The position numbers and the translations under genes were made by a program. This document shows, piece by piece, positions 9,540 to 18,755 of a stretch of 53,210 nucleotides of DNA. The notes under the pieces were generated by a model. That model was not told where the DNA came from. It ran no database searches and was given only the letters and a program-made list of their open reading frames with translations. Source of the stretch: Pseudomonadota bacterium (GTDB taxonomy: Bacteria > Pseudomonadota > Gammaproteobacteria > Steroidobacterales > Steroidobacteraceae); assembly GCA_023391815.1 (NCBI GenBank), contig JAEWAF010000085.1, forward strand, positions 1-53,210, given 5' to 3'. Within the stretch, counting starts at the first letter, position 1, and each line of letters opens with the position of its first letter.

Positions 9540-10730
9540 ATGCCAACGGTCGTCACGATCGAGTGCGCACATCCCTCTCGATGGGCAATCGCAGTACTCA
9601 CACTGCTCACGATGCTTTTTGGTTGCGGCAAGGCATCGAACCCGGCAGCGCCGCCTCCGGAGGTCATGGTCGCGCGGGTTCTACAGCAGAAGATCATCGA
9701 TTGGGACGAATACACGGGTCGGTTCCAGGCGATCGATACCGTCGAAGTACGGCCGCGCGTGTCGGGCTATATCGATCGCGTGCTGTTTCGCGAAGGTCAG
9801 CCGGTCAAACAGGGCGAGACGCTCGTCGTCATCGATCCCCGGCCGTACCAGGCGGATTTCGACCGCGCCAAAGCGGGGCTCGCGCTGGCGAAGTCACAAC
9901 GGGAACTCGCCACCCTGGAAGCAGAGCGCGTCCATAAACTCAAGGACTCGGGTGCAGTTTCGCAGGAGGAATACGACGAGCGGGTGAGCACGCTCCACCA
10001 GCAGGAAGCGAGTGTCGCAGCAGCCCAAGCGGCGTTCGATTCAGCCGCACTGAATCTGTCGTTCACAAACGTGCAGGCACCCATCGACGGACAGGCGAGC
10101 CGTGCGGAAGTTACCCGCGGGAACCTGGTGACGGGCGGGAACAACGGCGGCACGCTGCTCACGACCATCGTCTCAACCGATCCGATATACGTCTACTTCG
10201 AAGGCGACGAGCACGCGTACCTGCGATACAACGAGCTGGCACGTACCGGCGAGCGGCCGAGCTCGCGCCACTTCGCGAATCCCGTGCGTGTGGGCCTTGC
10301 GAACGAAGAGGGCTTTCCACACGGAGGCCGCATGGACTTCGTGGACAACCAGCTGAACGTTCGCACCGGGACGATTCGCGCTCGCGCCGTGCTCGACAAC
10401 AAGCAAGGGCTGTTCACGCCGGGCCTCTTTGCCCGAGTGCAGTTGCTCGGCAGCGCGGAGCATGAAGCTCTTCTGATCGAGGAGCGAGCGATCGGCACCG
10501 ACCAGACGCAGAACTTCGTGCTGGTGCTCGGTGCGGACAACAAGGTCGAATACCGGCCGGTGCAGCTCGGGCGCGCGACGCAGGGACTGCGCATCGTCAC
10601 CAAAGGTTTGAAACCGGGCGAAACCATCGTCGTCAACGGGTTGCAGCGCGTGCGTCCTGGAACTCAGGTCACACCGAAGCGGGTAACGATGGGCGCCGGA
10701 TTGCCTACACCGCAGGTCGCCGGCGGATGA
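9540..10730 (+). CDS. RND efflux periplasmic adaptor lipoprotein (MexE/AcrA-like)
   Basis: Membrane-fusion subunit, 396 residues, linking the inner-membrane pump to the outer-membrane channel. The N-terminus has a signal peptide ending in a lipobox-like LFGC. The mature part carries the barrel/lipoyl signature (VEVRPRVSGYIDRVLFREGQ, VKQGETLVVIDPRPYQ), a helical hairpin (AGLALAKSQRELATLEAERV to AAQAAFDSAALNLSFTNVQAP), a beta-barrel and a membrane-proximal end. It lies 10 bases before the permease gene, the first of three genes in a complete tripartite pump operon. No dedicated TetR or LysR regulator is adjacent, so control may be remote. Confidence 0.92.
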   Translation: MPTVVTIECAHPSRWAIAVLTLLTMLFGCGKASNPAAPPPEVMVARVLQQKIIDWDEYTGRFQAIDTVEVRPRVSGYIDRVLFREGQPVKQGETLVVIDPRPYQADFDRAKAGLALAKSQRELATLEAERVHKLKDSGAVSQEEYDERVSTLHQQEASVAAAQAAFDSAALNLSFTNVQAPIDGQASRAEVTRGNLVTGGNNGGTLLTTIVSTDPIYVYFEGDEHAYLRYNELARTGERPSSRHFANPVRVGLANEEGFPHGGRMDFVDNQLNVRTGTIRARAVLDNKQGLFTPGLFARVQLLGSAEHEALLIEERAIGTDQTQNFVLVLGADNKVEYRPVQLGRATQGLRIVTKGLKPGETIVVNGLQRVRPGTQVTPKRVTMGAGLPTPQVAGG

Positions 10731-10740
10731 CTTCGCCGCC

Positions 10741-13700
10741 ATGAGCATTTCCTCGTTCTTCATCGATCGGCCGATCTTCGCGTCGGTGCTTTCGATCATC
10801 ATCGTCGTGGCAGGTCTGGTCGCGCTGCCCCTGCTACCGATCAGCGAATTCCCGAAAGTGGTGCCGCCCACCGTCGTGGTGAGCGGCCGCTATCCGGGGG
10901 CCTCGCCGGCCACGATTGCCGAAACAGTGATCACGCCGCTCGAGCAACAGATCAACGGCGTCGAGCATGCGTTGTATATGGACTCATCGGCGAATCCCGA
11001 CGGCAGCTTCGCCATCACCGTGACGTTCGCGCTCGACACGAACCTCGACGACGCTCAGGTGCAGACCCAGAACCGTGTGAGCCAGGCGGAGCCGCGTCTG
11101 CCGGACGTCGTGCGCCAGCTCGGCCTAGTGACCCAGAAGCGTTCGCCCGACCTCACCATGGTGGTGTTTCTACGATCGCCGGATCGACGTTACGACTCGC
11201 TGTACCTACGCAACTATGCGGTGATTCAGATTCGTGACGTTCTCGCGCGATTGCCGGGCATGGGTGACGTACGCGTGTTCGGCTCGGGTGACTATGCAAT
11301 GCGCTTGTGGCTCGACCCCGGCAAGATCGCAGCCCGCTCGATGACGGTGGAAGACGTGTTGAACGCGGTCCGCGAGCAGAACGCGCAGGTTGCCGCTGGT
11401 CAGATCGGTGGGCAGCCGGCGCTGCCGGGAACGCAGTTTGGCTACATCGTCAACGCGCAGGGACGACTCCGGTCGGAGGCGGAGTTCGGCAACATCATCA
11501 TCAAGTCGGGCGATGACGGCGATGTCGTGTATCTGCGGGATGTGGCGCGCACGGAGCTCGGACCGGAAACTTACAGTCTGCGAAGCATGCTCGACTCGTC
11601 ACCAGCCGTCGGCATTCCCGTGTTTCAACTCCCCGGCGCGAATGCACTCACGCTCTCGAATTCGGTCCGCGCCAAGATGGAGGAGTTGTCGCACAGCTTT
11701 CCCGAAGGACTGACCTACGACATCACGTACGATCCCACCGTATTCGTCCGGCATGCGATCCGGGCGGTCGTCGATACTCTGTTCGAAGCGATCCTGCTCG
11801 TGGTGCTGGTCGTTGTCGTATTTCTGCAGAGCTGGCGAGCGAGCGTCGTGCCGCTCGTCGCAGTGCCCGTCGCCATCATAGGTACGCTCGCGGCGCTGCT
11901 GTTGATGGGCTTCTCGATCAATGCACTGACTCTGTTCGGGCTGGTGCTCGCGACGGGCATCGTCGTGGATGATGCCATCGTCGTCGTCGAGAACATCGAG
12001 CGGAAAATAGAAGACGGTCTCGAGGCGCGCGCGGCCGCGCATGCGGCCATGGCGGAAGTGACGCGTCCGATCATCTCGATCATGCTCGTGCTGTGCGCCG
12101 TGTTCGTGCCGGTCGCATTCCTGAGTGGCATTACCGGGCAGTTCTACCGCCAGTTCGCGGTCACGATCGCCGCCTCGACGATCATCTCCACGTTCAACTC
12201 GCTGACTTTGTCGCCAGCGCTAGCCGCGCTGCTGCTGAGGCCGAAACACGCGCAGCCCGACCGTTTCCAGCGTGTGATCGATCGCGTTCTCGGCAAGCCA
12301 TTCGCCATTTTCAATCGATTCTTCGAGCGCATGTCCCACGCCTACGGATTGCGGGTTGCGGACGTGGCGCGCTGGCGTCGGCCGATCCTGGGCGTGTTCG
12401 TGCTCCTGCTCGGTGCCACGTGGCTGATGTTCCGGATCGTTCCGAGCGGCTTCATTCCGACGCAGGACAAGCAGTATCTGATCGCCGTGATCCAGCTACC
12501 CAACGCGGCATCGCTCGATCGCACCGAGCAAGTCGTACGTCAGGTATCCGACATTGCGCTCGCGACCCCTGGCGTCCAGCACGCCATCGGCTTCCCCGGA
12601 CTGTCGCCGAACGGTTTCGTGAACATGGAGAACTCGGCGGTGATGTTCCTGCCGCTGCAGGAGTTCTCCGAGCGACGTACGAAGCAACTGTCCGCTACGG
12701 GAATCGCGAGCACGCTTACGGCGAAGCTCGCCAGCATTCCTGACGCTTATATCCTGGTCGTGCCGCCGCCGGCGGTACAGGGGTTGGGAACGACGGGTGG
12801 TTTCAAACTCTTCGTCGAGGATCGTGCGGGTGCAGGCTACGACGAGCTTGCGCGGGTCACGGGAGAAGTACTCGCGACCGCGCGCCAGCAGCCGGAGCTG
12901 CTCGCGCCTGCTACTTATACGAGTTTCCAGAACTCCGTTCCGCAACTGTTCGCGGACGTCGATCGCGACAAAGCGAAGCGGCAGGGCATCGCGCTTTCAA
13001 GCATCTTCGACACGTTGCAGACCTATCTCGGCTCGTCCTACGTCAACGACTTCAATCTGTTCGGGCGTACGTTCCGCGTCTACGCGCAAGCCGAGGCTCG
13101 CTTCCGCGCGCGACCGGACGACATCGCGAATCTCAAGACGCGCAACGCCGACGGCGATACGGTGCCGATCGGATCGGTCGCGACCGTGCGATTCATCACT
13201 GGCCCCGATCGTGTCTTGCACTTCAACGTTTACCTCGCCGCGGATGTGAATGGGCAGGCAGCCCCGGGCTATTCCTCGGGTCAGGCGACCGCCGCCATGG
13301 AGCGCGTTCTCGCGCAAACGCTCCCGAACGGTTACACCTATGAATGGACCGAGCTTGCGTTCCAACAGAAGTCTGCGTCGGGTGCCGCGCTCGTCGTGTT
13401 TCCGCTGTGTGTGCTGCTTGTCTTCCTGATTCTCGCCGCACAGTACGAAAGCTGGGCGCTGCCGCTCGCAATTGTCTTGATCGTCCCGATGTGCGTGCTG
13501 TTTTCTTTGATCGGCGTGAAGTTGACGGGGTGGGACAACAACGTGCTCACGCAGATCGGCTTCATCGTCCTGGTCGGACTCGCTTGCAAGAACGCGATCC
13601 TGATCGTCGAATTCGCACGCACGCGAGTGGAGCAGGGCATGGGAGTCATCGAGGCCGCCATCGAAGCGTGCCGGCTGCGGTTAAGGCCGATCTTGATGAC

Positions 13701-13938
13701 ATCGTTCGCATTCATCATGGGCGTCGTGCCATTGGCGACCGCAACGGGCGCAGGTAGCGAGCTGCGTCGCGCGATGGGTATCGCGGTGTTTTCCGGCATG
13801 CTCGGCGTCACGCTGTTCGGTTTGTTTCTCACGCCGGTGTTCTTCGTCGCGATCGAGATGATGGTCCGGCGCAAGCGATCTCCGGCAACGCAGGGTCCTG
13901 AGCCGGCGCCTGAGGTCGCCCAGGGAGCGCCACAATGA
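10741..13938 (+). CDS. RND multidrug efflux permease (MexF/AcrB-like, HAE1 family)
   Basis: Proton-driven inner-membrane drug transporter of 1065 residues, full family length. It starts MSISSFFIDRPIFASVLSI, the usual first helix. The proton-relay aspartates are present in the fourth membrane helix (GIVVDDAIVVVENIERK). The two large periplasmic loops (porter and docking domains) and the C-terminal helical bundle (AAQYESWALPLAIVLIVPM, GLACKNAILIVEFAR) are intact. The GxGD-type segment LPGMGDVRVFGSGDYAMRLW is also conserved. Its stop overlaps the start of the outer-membrane channel gene by four bases, so translation is coupled. The substrate cannot be read from sequence; MexF relatives export chloramphenicol, quinolones and aromatic compounds. 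Confidence 0.95.
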   Translation: MSISSFFIDRPIFASVLSIIIVVAGLVALPLLPISEFPKVVPPTVVVSGRYPGASPATIAETVITPLEQQINGVEHALYMDSSANPDGSFAITVTFALDTNLDDAQVQTQNRVSQAEPRLPDVVRQLGLVTQKRSPDLTMVVFLRSPDRRYDSLYLRNYAVIQIRDVLARLPGMGDVRVFGSGDYAMRLWLDPGKIAARSMTVEDVLNAVREQNAQVAAGQIGGQPALPGTQFGYIVNAQGRLRSEAEFGNIIIKSGDDGDVVYLRDVARTELGPETYSLRSMLDSSPAVGIPVFQLPGANALTLSNSVRAKMEELSHSFPEGLTYDITYDPTVFVRHAIRAVVDTLFEAILLVVLVVVVFLQSWRASVVPLVAVPVAIIGTLAALLLMGFSINALTLFGLVLATGIVVDDAIVVVENIERKIEDGLEARAAAHAAMAEVTRPIISIMLVLCAVFVPVAFLSGITGQFYRQFAVTIAASTIISTFNSLTLSPALAALLLRPKHAQPDRFQRVIDRVLGKPFAIFNRFFERMSHAYGLRVADVARWRRPILGVFVLLLGATWLMFRIVPSGFIPTQDKQYLIAVIQLPNAASLDRTEQVVRQVSDIALATPGVQHAIGFPGLSPNGFVNMENSAVMFLPLQEFSERRTKQLSATGIASTLTAKLASIPDAYILVVPPPAVQGLGTTGGFKLFVEDRAGAGYDELARVTGEVLATARQQPELLAPATYTSFQNSVPQLFADVDRDKAKRQGIALSSIFDTLQTYLGSSYVNDFNLFGRTFRVYAQAEARFRARPDDIANLKTRNADGDTVPIGSVATVRFITGPDRVLHFNVYLAADVNGQAAPGYSSGQATAAMERVLAQTLPNGYTYEWTELAFQQKSASGAALVVFPLCVLLVFLILAAQYESWALPLAIVLIVPMCVLFSLIGVKLTGWDNNVLTQIGFIVLVGLACKNAILIVEFARTRVEQGMGVIEAAIEACRLRLRPILMTSFAFIMGVVPLATATGAGSELRRAMGIAVFSGMLGVTLFGLFLTPVFFVAIEMMVRRKRSPATQGPEPAPEVAQGAPQ

Positions 13939-15332
13939 GGCTTCGCGCGACAGTGCTCGTATTCGGCGCGATGGCGGGATGCGCCGTGGGGCCGGACTAT
14001 CGAGAGCCGGTGCAGGAGACACCGGATCATTTCAGCAACGCCACGCAGCCGGGGACCACCGAATCGGAAGTCATCGCGCAATTCTGGACACTGCTCGGCG
14101 ACCCAATGCTCGATCGGTTGGTCAGCGATGCTCTGGCTGCTAACAAGGATCTGGCACAAGCGGCGGGGAATTTGCAGTCGTCACGCGCGTCCGCGCGGCT
14201 CGTGGGATACGACGCATATCCAACGGTTACTGCGTCTGGATTCTATTCGCACTCTCAGATCAGCACCGATCAGCTGATCCTGCCCGATGAGCCGCGGATC
14301 ATCGATAGATACGATATGGGCTTCGATGCTTCGTGGGAGCTAGACTTCTTTGGTCGCGTGAGGCGCTCCAATCAAGCCGCTCGCGCGAGTGCCGGAGCCG
14401 CTGAGGCGTCGCTGCGTGATGCGATCGTGAGCGTCACTGCGGAAGTCGCGCGTAACTACTGCGTATTGCGCGGATTGCAGGATCAACTCGCGGTCGCGGA
14501 GCGAAACGAGGTCAATCAGCGTCAGACGCTCGACTTGGTACAAGTTCGATTGGATGCGGGTCGTGGCACGCAACTGGATGTTTCGCGAGCCGCCGCACAG
14601 CTAGCAACCACGCAGGCGACCATACCTCCGCTGCGAACTTCGATAGCGACCACCATTCATCGACTCTCGGTACTCACCGGACGGCAACCCGACGTGCTCC
14701 GGCCTGAACTGTCCACAGCGCAACCCATGCCGACGTTGCCAGCGCTGAATGCTATCGGCGGGCCTGAAGCGTTGTTACGACGGCGACCGGATGTCCGGAT
14801 CGCCGAACGGAATCTTGCCGCCGCGACGGCTCGCATCGGAGTTTCAGTGGCCGATCTGTTTCCTCGGATCACGTTCGTTGGTTCAGTCGGCTATGACGCG
14901 GCTGACTGGCGCGATCTCGGCGGCGGCGCGGCACGGTTTTATTCGGTGGGGCCGAGCATCACGTGGGCGGCATTCGATCTCGGCCGAGTGCGCGCTCGTA
15001 TTCACATTGCTCGCGCTGAGACTGACATTGCGCTCGCGGCCTACGAGGCTGCGGTTCTCAATGCACTCGAAGACACCGAGAATTCGCTCGTGACCTACGG
15101 AGAATCGCATCGACGCGAAGCAACGCTGGAGCGCGCAGCGACCCAGAGCACCATGGCCGCAAGACTCGCTCGGCAGCGATTCGAGGGCGGGCTCACTGAT
15201 TTTCTCAGCGTTCTGCAAGCCGAACGTGATGCCCTGGCCGCCGAGGACAGCCTGGCGCAGGGACGCACGCAGACAGCCACATCCCTCATTGCGGTCTACA
15301 AGGCGCTCGGCGGCGGATGGATGACGCCGTGA
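13935..15332 (+). CDS. RND outer-membrane channel lipoprotein (NodT/OprN-like)
   Basis: TolC-type outer-membrane factor of 465 residues. The N-terminus is a lipoprotein signal (VFGAMAGC) followed by AVGPDYREP, the usual opening of NodT-family channels. Two homologous halves of long helices and strands follow. The second has the family signature LLRRRPDVRIAERNLAAATARIGV and GGLTDFLSVLQAERDALAAED. It starts inside the permease stop codon (ATGA overlap) and completes the tripartite pump. The next gene is convergent, 23 bases beyond its stop, and I see no clear terminator hairpin in that short gap. Confidence 0.93.
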   Translation: MRLRATVLVFGAMAGCAVGPDYREPVQETPDHFSNATQPGTTESEVIAQFWTLLGDPMLDRLVSDALAANKDLAQAAGNLQSSRASARLVGYDAYPTVTASGFYSHSQISTDQLILPDEPRIIDRYDMGFDASWELDFFGRVRRSNQAARASAGAAEASLRDAIVSVTAEVARNYCVLRGLQDQLAVAERNEVNQRQTLDLVQVRLDAGRGTQLDVSRAAAQLATTQATIPPLRTSIATTIHRLSVLTGRQPDVLRPELSTAQPMPTLPALNAIGGPEALLRRRPDVRIAERNLAAATARIGVSVADLFPRITFVGSVGYDAADWRDLGGGAARFYSVGPSITWAAFDLGRVRARIHIARAETDIALAAYEAAVLNALEDTENSLVTYGESHRREATLERAATQSTMAARLARQRFEGGLTDFLSVLQAERDALAAEDSLAQGRTQTATSLIAVYKALGGGWMTP

Positions 15333-15355
15333 AAAGACGAGCAGCGGCGCCACGC

Positions 15356-16684
15356 TCATTGAAGTGGATGTGCGGGTTCGTGCTCGCGGTCATCGACCGC
15401 GCGACCGAGCATCAAGCCCACTAACGTGATGGCGCACGCGACGCAGACGTAGACGACGATGAGTTCGATCCCATTCTCTTGCTTCAGGAGCCACGTGAAG
15501 ACGAGCGGCGCGATGGCTCCGCCGACCACTCCGGCGAGTGTGTAGCCAAGCGAGCTTCCTGTGGATCGCAGTCGGGCGGGAAACTGTTCGGCGATGAATG
15601 CTGCCTGCGGGCCGTACATCAGCGAATGAAATACCAGGGCTCCGATGACGCCGATGAGCAACGACCGAAATTCATACGCGAGGGCAAAAAATCCGATGCT
15701 CCAGAGCGCTGCGCCGACCGCGCCGATCGCGTAGATGCGTTTGCGCCCAAACCTATCCGACCACCCACCGGATAACGGAATCAACACGATCTGACAGGCT
15801 GAACCGACCAGGACCGCGGCGATGGCCTGCGCCCGTGTCAGCCCCAAGCGCTGCGTCGCGTACGTGAGCACGAAGACTGCAAACAAAGAGTAGAGAACAT
15901 CCGGACCGATACGAGCCAGAATCGCGGCGGCCAGGGCGCGACGATGATGGCGAAGAACTTCGGTCACCGGAGCCTTGGGGCTCGCGCCGCGTGCGTGGAT
16001 CGCGACGAACACCGGGGTTTCTTCCAGATGCGAACGGATCCACAAGCCGAAGCACACCAGCACGGCGGAGAACAGAAATGCCAGGCGCCAACCCCAACTC
16101 AATAGCGCGTCCTCCGACAAGGTCGCTGAGAGCAGGCCCAGGATGCCGCTCGCGAGTAGCGTGCCGATGGGCGGGCCGATCTGAGCGGCCGACGACCAGA
16201 AACCGCGCTGACCGGGCTGACTCAACTCGTTCGTGATCAAGACCGCGCTACCCCATTCACCGCCAACCCCGACGCCTTGGGCGAAACGAAGCAGCACGAG
16301 CAGGGCGGGCGCGAGCGCCCCGGCTTGCGCGTAGGTCGGCAGCAGGCCGATTAGAAACGTAGCGACGCCCACCACCAGCAATGTAATGACGAGGACGCGT
16401 TTGCGCCCGATGACATCGCCCAGGCGGCCAAACACGATACCGCCCAGTGGGCGAGCCAGATAGCCGACGGCAAACGTCGCAAACGATTGCAGGACTCCGG
16501 TCAGCGGATCGCTTCCTGCGAAGAAGAGCTGACCGAAGAGCAACGCCGCCGCCGCGCTGTAAACAGCGAAGTCGTAGTACTCGAGCGAGGTGCCCGAGAG
16601 GCTCGCGGCAAAGGCGCGATATAGCGCGCGACGATCGTCGGTCGTTTGAACCGTCACCTCTGAATCCAGACTGCGAGCGTTCAT
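15356..16684 (-). CDS. MFS transporter, metabolite:H+ symporter family
   Basis: Twelve-helix inner-membrane transporter of 442 residues. The N-terminal cytosolic tail is followed by SGTSLEYYDFAVYSAAAALLF, a hallmark of the metabolite:H+ symporter group (ProP, ShiA, KgtP). Other family features are GGIVFGRLGDVIGRKRVL (loop 2-3 motif), FAQGVGVGGEWGSAVLI (helix 4-5) and SDRFGRKRIYAIG (loop 8-9). Substrates in this group are organic acids, betaines or shikimate; I cannot say which here. It is monocistronic, with a good promoter and a long leader upstream. Confidence 0.9.
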   Translation of the reverse strand: MNARSLDSEVTVQTTDDRRALYRAFAASLSGTSLEYYDFAVYSAAAALLFGQLFFAGSDPLTGVLQSFATFAVGYLARPLGGIVFGRLGDVIGRKRVLVITLLVVGVATFLIGLLPTYAQAGALAPALLVLLRFAQGVGVGGEWGSAVLITNELSQPGQRGFWSSAAQIGPPIGTLLASGILGLLSATLSEDALLSWGWRLAFLFSAVLVCFGLWIRSHLEETPVFVAIHARGASPKAPVTEVLRHHRRALAAAILARIGPDVLYSLFAVFVLTYATQRLGLTRAQAIAAVLVGSACQIVLIPLSGGWSDRFGRKRIYAIGAVGAALWSIGFFALAYEFRSLLIGVIGALVFHSLMYGPQAAFIAEQFPARLRSTGSSLGYTLAGVVGGAIAPLVFTWLLKQENGIELIVVYVCVACAITLVGLMLGRAVDDREHEPAHPLQ

Positions 16685-16772
16685 CTGATGCGGACCTCGT
16701 TCCGTTACGGCGTCGCAGCCGCGCGGGCGGCCTGGACTTCCAGGCGGCTTCCCGGCCGCAGTGTCGAAAGAA

Positions 16773-16791
16773 CGCCCGCCGATTGCGGGCG
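16773..16791 (-). promoter_or_regulatory. Possible attenuator hairpin in the MFS leader
   Basis: A perfect 7-bp inverted repeat (CGCCCGC/GCGGGCG, 5-base loop) lies in the predicted leader. On the transcribed strand it is followed by GTTCTTTC, a short U-rich run. It could be a weak terminator acting as an attenuator before the transporter gene. No leader peptide or ligand-binding fold is evident. Confidence 0.3.
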
Positions 16792-16805
16792 CAAATCAAC
16801 TATCT

Positions 16806-16834
16806 CTTATAGTAATGCCGATCCGACCCGTCAA
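16806..16834 (-). promoter_or_regulatory. Sigma70-type promoter for the MFS transporter gene
   Basis: Read leftward, a -35 TTGACG and a -10 TATAAG are separated by exactly 17 bases. This predicts a start near 16799 and a leader of about 115 bases before the transporter ATG. This is the closest match to the consensus that I noticed in the window. Confidence 0.65.
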
Positions 16835-17060
16835 ACTGTCCGCTCAACATACAGCATTTCTTGAAACAACCTCCCGGAGAGGCACGGACAGGGGTCATTG
16901 CGACCGAGCTTCTCGAATCAACTCCTTGTCTGTGTGAACGATCCGTACTCCGCGCTTCACATGTCGCTCGGATGGGTAGCCTCGCCGACGCTTACTCATC
17001 GGCTCGAAAGCAGTCCTGCCCGCTCAGTTTTTCGTTGTGCATGGGAACCTCCCAGTGTCC

Positions 17061-17092
17061 AAAAAAGAGAGCCCGATCTTTCGACCGGGCTC
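17061..17092 (-). terminator. Factor-independent terminator after the slipin gene
   Basis: On the minus strand, GAGCCCG pairs with CGGGCTC across a 10-base loop and is followed at once by TCTTTTTT. It begins 22 bases after the slipin stop and would end the whole leftward tRNA-array transcript. Confidence 0.85.
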
Positions 17093-17114
17093 ACCGTGAT
17101 GTCGTCGCGCTCAT

Positions 17115-18260
17115 TCAGTTCGCAGGAACTTGAATGCGCACGACGTCCTTCAGCACGCCGTCGAGGCCGCCGAAGACGGTCAGCTTGTCGACCTTCTCCG
17201 TGACCTTTTCCAGCGTCTCCAGCTCCTTCAGGCGCAGCAGCGTCGGGTTCTCATCCATGAGGCGAGCCGTGTTCAGAAGCGAACGCGTTGCCGCGGTCTC
17301 TTCGCGACGCTTGATCAGGTTCGCCTGCGCGACCTTCTCAGCCTCCACGACGCGGTTGAGAATTTCCTTCATCTCACCCGGCAGGATCACGTCCTTGATA
17401 CCCACGCTCGCGAGCTTGATGCCGTGCTGCTCGATCTTGCCGCGCGCCGAGGCCTGAATCTCGCGATCCAGATCGCCCTTCGCACCGAGCAGCTCATCGA
17501 GCGTACGGCTGCCGATCGCCTCGCGCAGCGCGAACTGCAGTTCCTTGTAGATGAACTCCACGAAGTTCTGGAGTTGCGTACGCGCCTGCACGACGTCCTC
17601 CACCTGCCACAGGGCAGTGAGATTGACGCGCAGGCTGACCTTGTCCTTCGTCAGGATGTCCTGGCCGGAGACTTCCATGGTCTGCACGCGGCGATCGACA
17701 TGCTCGATCCTGATCGCACGCTGGAACTTCCAGAACACGTGCAGACCCGGATCAAGCAGCTTCACGAACTTACCGTCCACGATCAGCAGGGCGACCGACG
17801 TGTCGGCCACTTCGGCGGAAACGACGGCCTCCGATGCCTGCGCCAGTAGCGGCTGCTTTGCGCGAGCCAGCAGCTTGGCGACTCGGGCCGGCACCTCGAG
17901 ATCGGCGTTCAGATCGATCTTCTCGACCTTCACCTCGATCGGGCCCTTCCAGTAAAGCTGACGCTTGCCCGGCGCGAGCACGCCGGCCAGCTTGCCGTTC
18001 TTGTAAACAAGACCCGTCTCGCTGTCGGTGAGCTCGACGATATCGAAGTACTTCTCCATCGTCGCTCGCGCTTCCTTCACCAGGAAGTCCACGCGCGCGT
18101 GCTCGAACTCCGGGATCGTGAGGTCGTAGAGTTGCGCCTGTACGTCGCTCATCGGCGCGATGAGCCAGTGCTTGCCCGGCTCCAGCACACCTGCAAAGGT
18201 CTTGTTCTTCCAAACCAGTGCACGCTCATGCTGGGCGACAGTGATTCGCTTCATCGTCAT
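17115..18260 (-). CDS. Slipin family (SPFH/band 7) protein
   Basis: SPFH-domain protein of 381 residues. The stomatin/slipin core spans about residues 170-340: VALLIVDGKFVKLLDPGLHV, ALWQVEDVVQARTQLQNFV, LQFALREAIGSRTLDELLGA, then the GI-EV-like strand ASVGIKDVILPGEMKEILNR and a coiled-coil tail. No N-terminal membrane hairpin is seen. An unusual duplicated beta-rich region precedes the core (AGVLEPGKHWLI and AGVLAPGKRQLYW). GGAGG lies six bases before the ATG. Slipin genes of this soluble type recur next to RtcB/RtcR RNA-repair genes in other bacteria (family knowledge). Here the gene is last in a leftward unit of tRNA-like elements and an HNH gene, which supports an RNA-related role by inference. 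No rtcB or rtcR is in this window. Confidence 0.88.
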   Translation of the reverse strand: MTMKRITVAQHERALVWKNKTFAGVLEPGKHWLIAPMSDVQAQLYDLTIPEFEHARVDFLVKEARATMEKYFDIVELTDSETGLVYKNGKLAGVLAPGKRQLYWKGPIEVKVEKIDLNADLEVPARVAKLLARAKQPLLAQASEAVVSAEVADTSVALLIVDGKFVKLLDPGLHVFWKFQRAIRIEHVDRRVQTMEVSGQDILTKDKVSLRVNLTALWQVEDVVQARTQLQNFVEFIYKELQFALREAIGSRTLDELLGAKGDLDREIQASARGKIEQHGIKLASVGIKDVILPGEMKEILNRVVEAEKVAQANLIKRREETAATRSLLNTARLMDENPTLLRLKELETLEKVTEKVDKLTVFGGLDGVLKDVVRIQVPAN

Positions 18261-18318
18261 GATTGCCTCCGTTTTCTTTCTCCATTCACTCGCCCAATGC
18301 CGCGCTGGCCCATCCAGC

Positions 18319-18345
18319 GGCGGCTCAAAAAAAGGCCGAGCCGCC
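18319..18345 (-). repeat. Inverted repeat in the slipin leader
   Basis: GGCGGCTC pairs with GAGCCGCC around an 11-base loop containing seven U residues on the minus strand. It lies about 60 bases before the slipin start. It may stabilise or pace the transcript between the tRNA-like elements and the slipin coding region. The remaining bases up to 18560 show nothing else I can interpret. Confidence 0.35.
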
Positions 18346-18560
18346 CCGCACCTACCGCACGGGCATCGCGTTCGTCGTGTCCTTTGCCGACGCGAGGACA
18401 GCTGTCATCGTTCGCGCCTCCCTGGCACGAACGCCTCTTCAACTGCTCTTCATCGCTCCAGATACGCCGAGCATCGATGCGCAGAGCGCGGTACGCGCTG
18501 CGATCAGAGATCGCTGGGGCGCCTCGGATGCGAGACTTTCGCCTCGCGGTGGTGATGCAG

Positions 18561-18628
18561 GCTGGCATCAACAGGGGGAGTCGAACCCCGGGCCTTGCGG
18601 CCTTACCAGTAACGACTTATCAGGTCGT
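18561..18628 (-). ncRNA. tRNA-like fragment fused to the 3-prime side of tRNA(CAG)
   Basis: Directly after the preceding tRNA come three hairpins in tRNA order. The first is an anticodon-arm-like stem-loop (ACGAC, loop CTGATAA, GTCGT), whose loop is that of tRNA-Ile(GAT). The second is a GGCC-GCAA-GGCC hairpin like a long variable arm. The third is a T-arm-like GGGG, loop TTCGACT, CCCC. There is no D arm, and the only possible acceptor pairing would overlap the upstream tRNA. It looks like the 3-prime two thirds of a tRNA with a composite body. Function unknown. Confidence 0.4.
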
Positions 18629-18700
18629 TGCAATAGAGGGATTCGAACCCTCGACAGAGCAGATCTGAACTGCTTGCTCTACCCACTGAGCTACATTGCG
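18628..18700 (-). tRNA. tRNA-like, anticodon CAG on a type I body
   Basis: A full 73-base cloverleaf. Acceptor CGCAATG pairs with TATTGCA except for C1xA72. The D arm is GCTCAGTGGGTAGAGC. The anticodon arm AGCAG/CTGCT holds the loop TTCAGAT. The variable loop has five bases and the T arm is GAGGG-TTCGAAT-CCCTC. The anticodon reads CAG (Leu), but genuine bacterial tRNA-Leu has a long variable arm, which this lacks. The C1xA72 mismatch is typical of initiator tRNAs. No CCA follows (CGA instead). It is structurally sound but its identity elements conflict, so it is unlikely to be a normal decoding tRNA-Leu. Confidence 0.75.
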
Positions 18701-18755
18701 GTGGCGGACATGGTTGCGTTCTGCGCGGGTACACACAGCAGCAGGGCTGCAGCGT

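Noticed and set aside
16861..17133. Short plus-strand frames between the MFS and slipin genes
   Set aside because: They overlap the terminator, lack ribosome-binding sites and resemble no protein.
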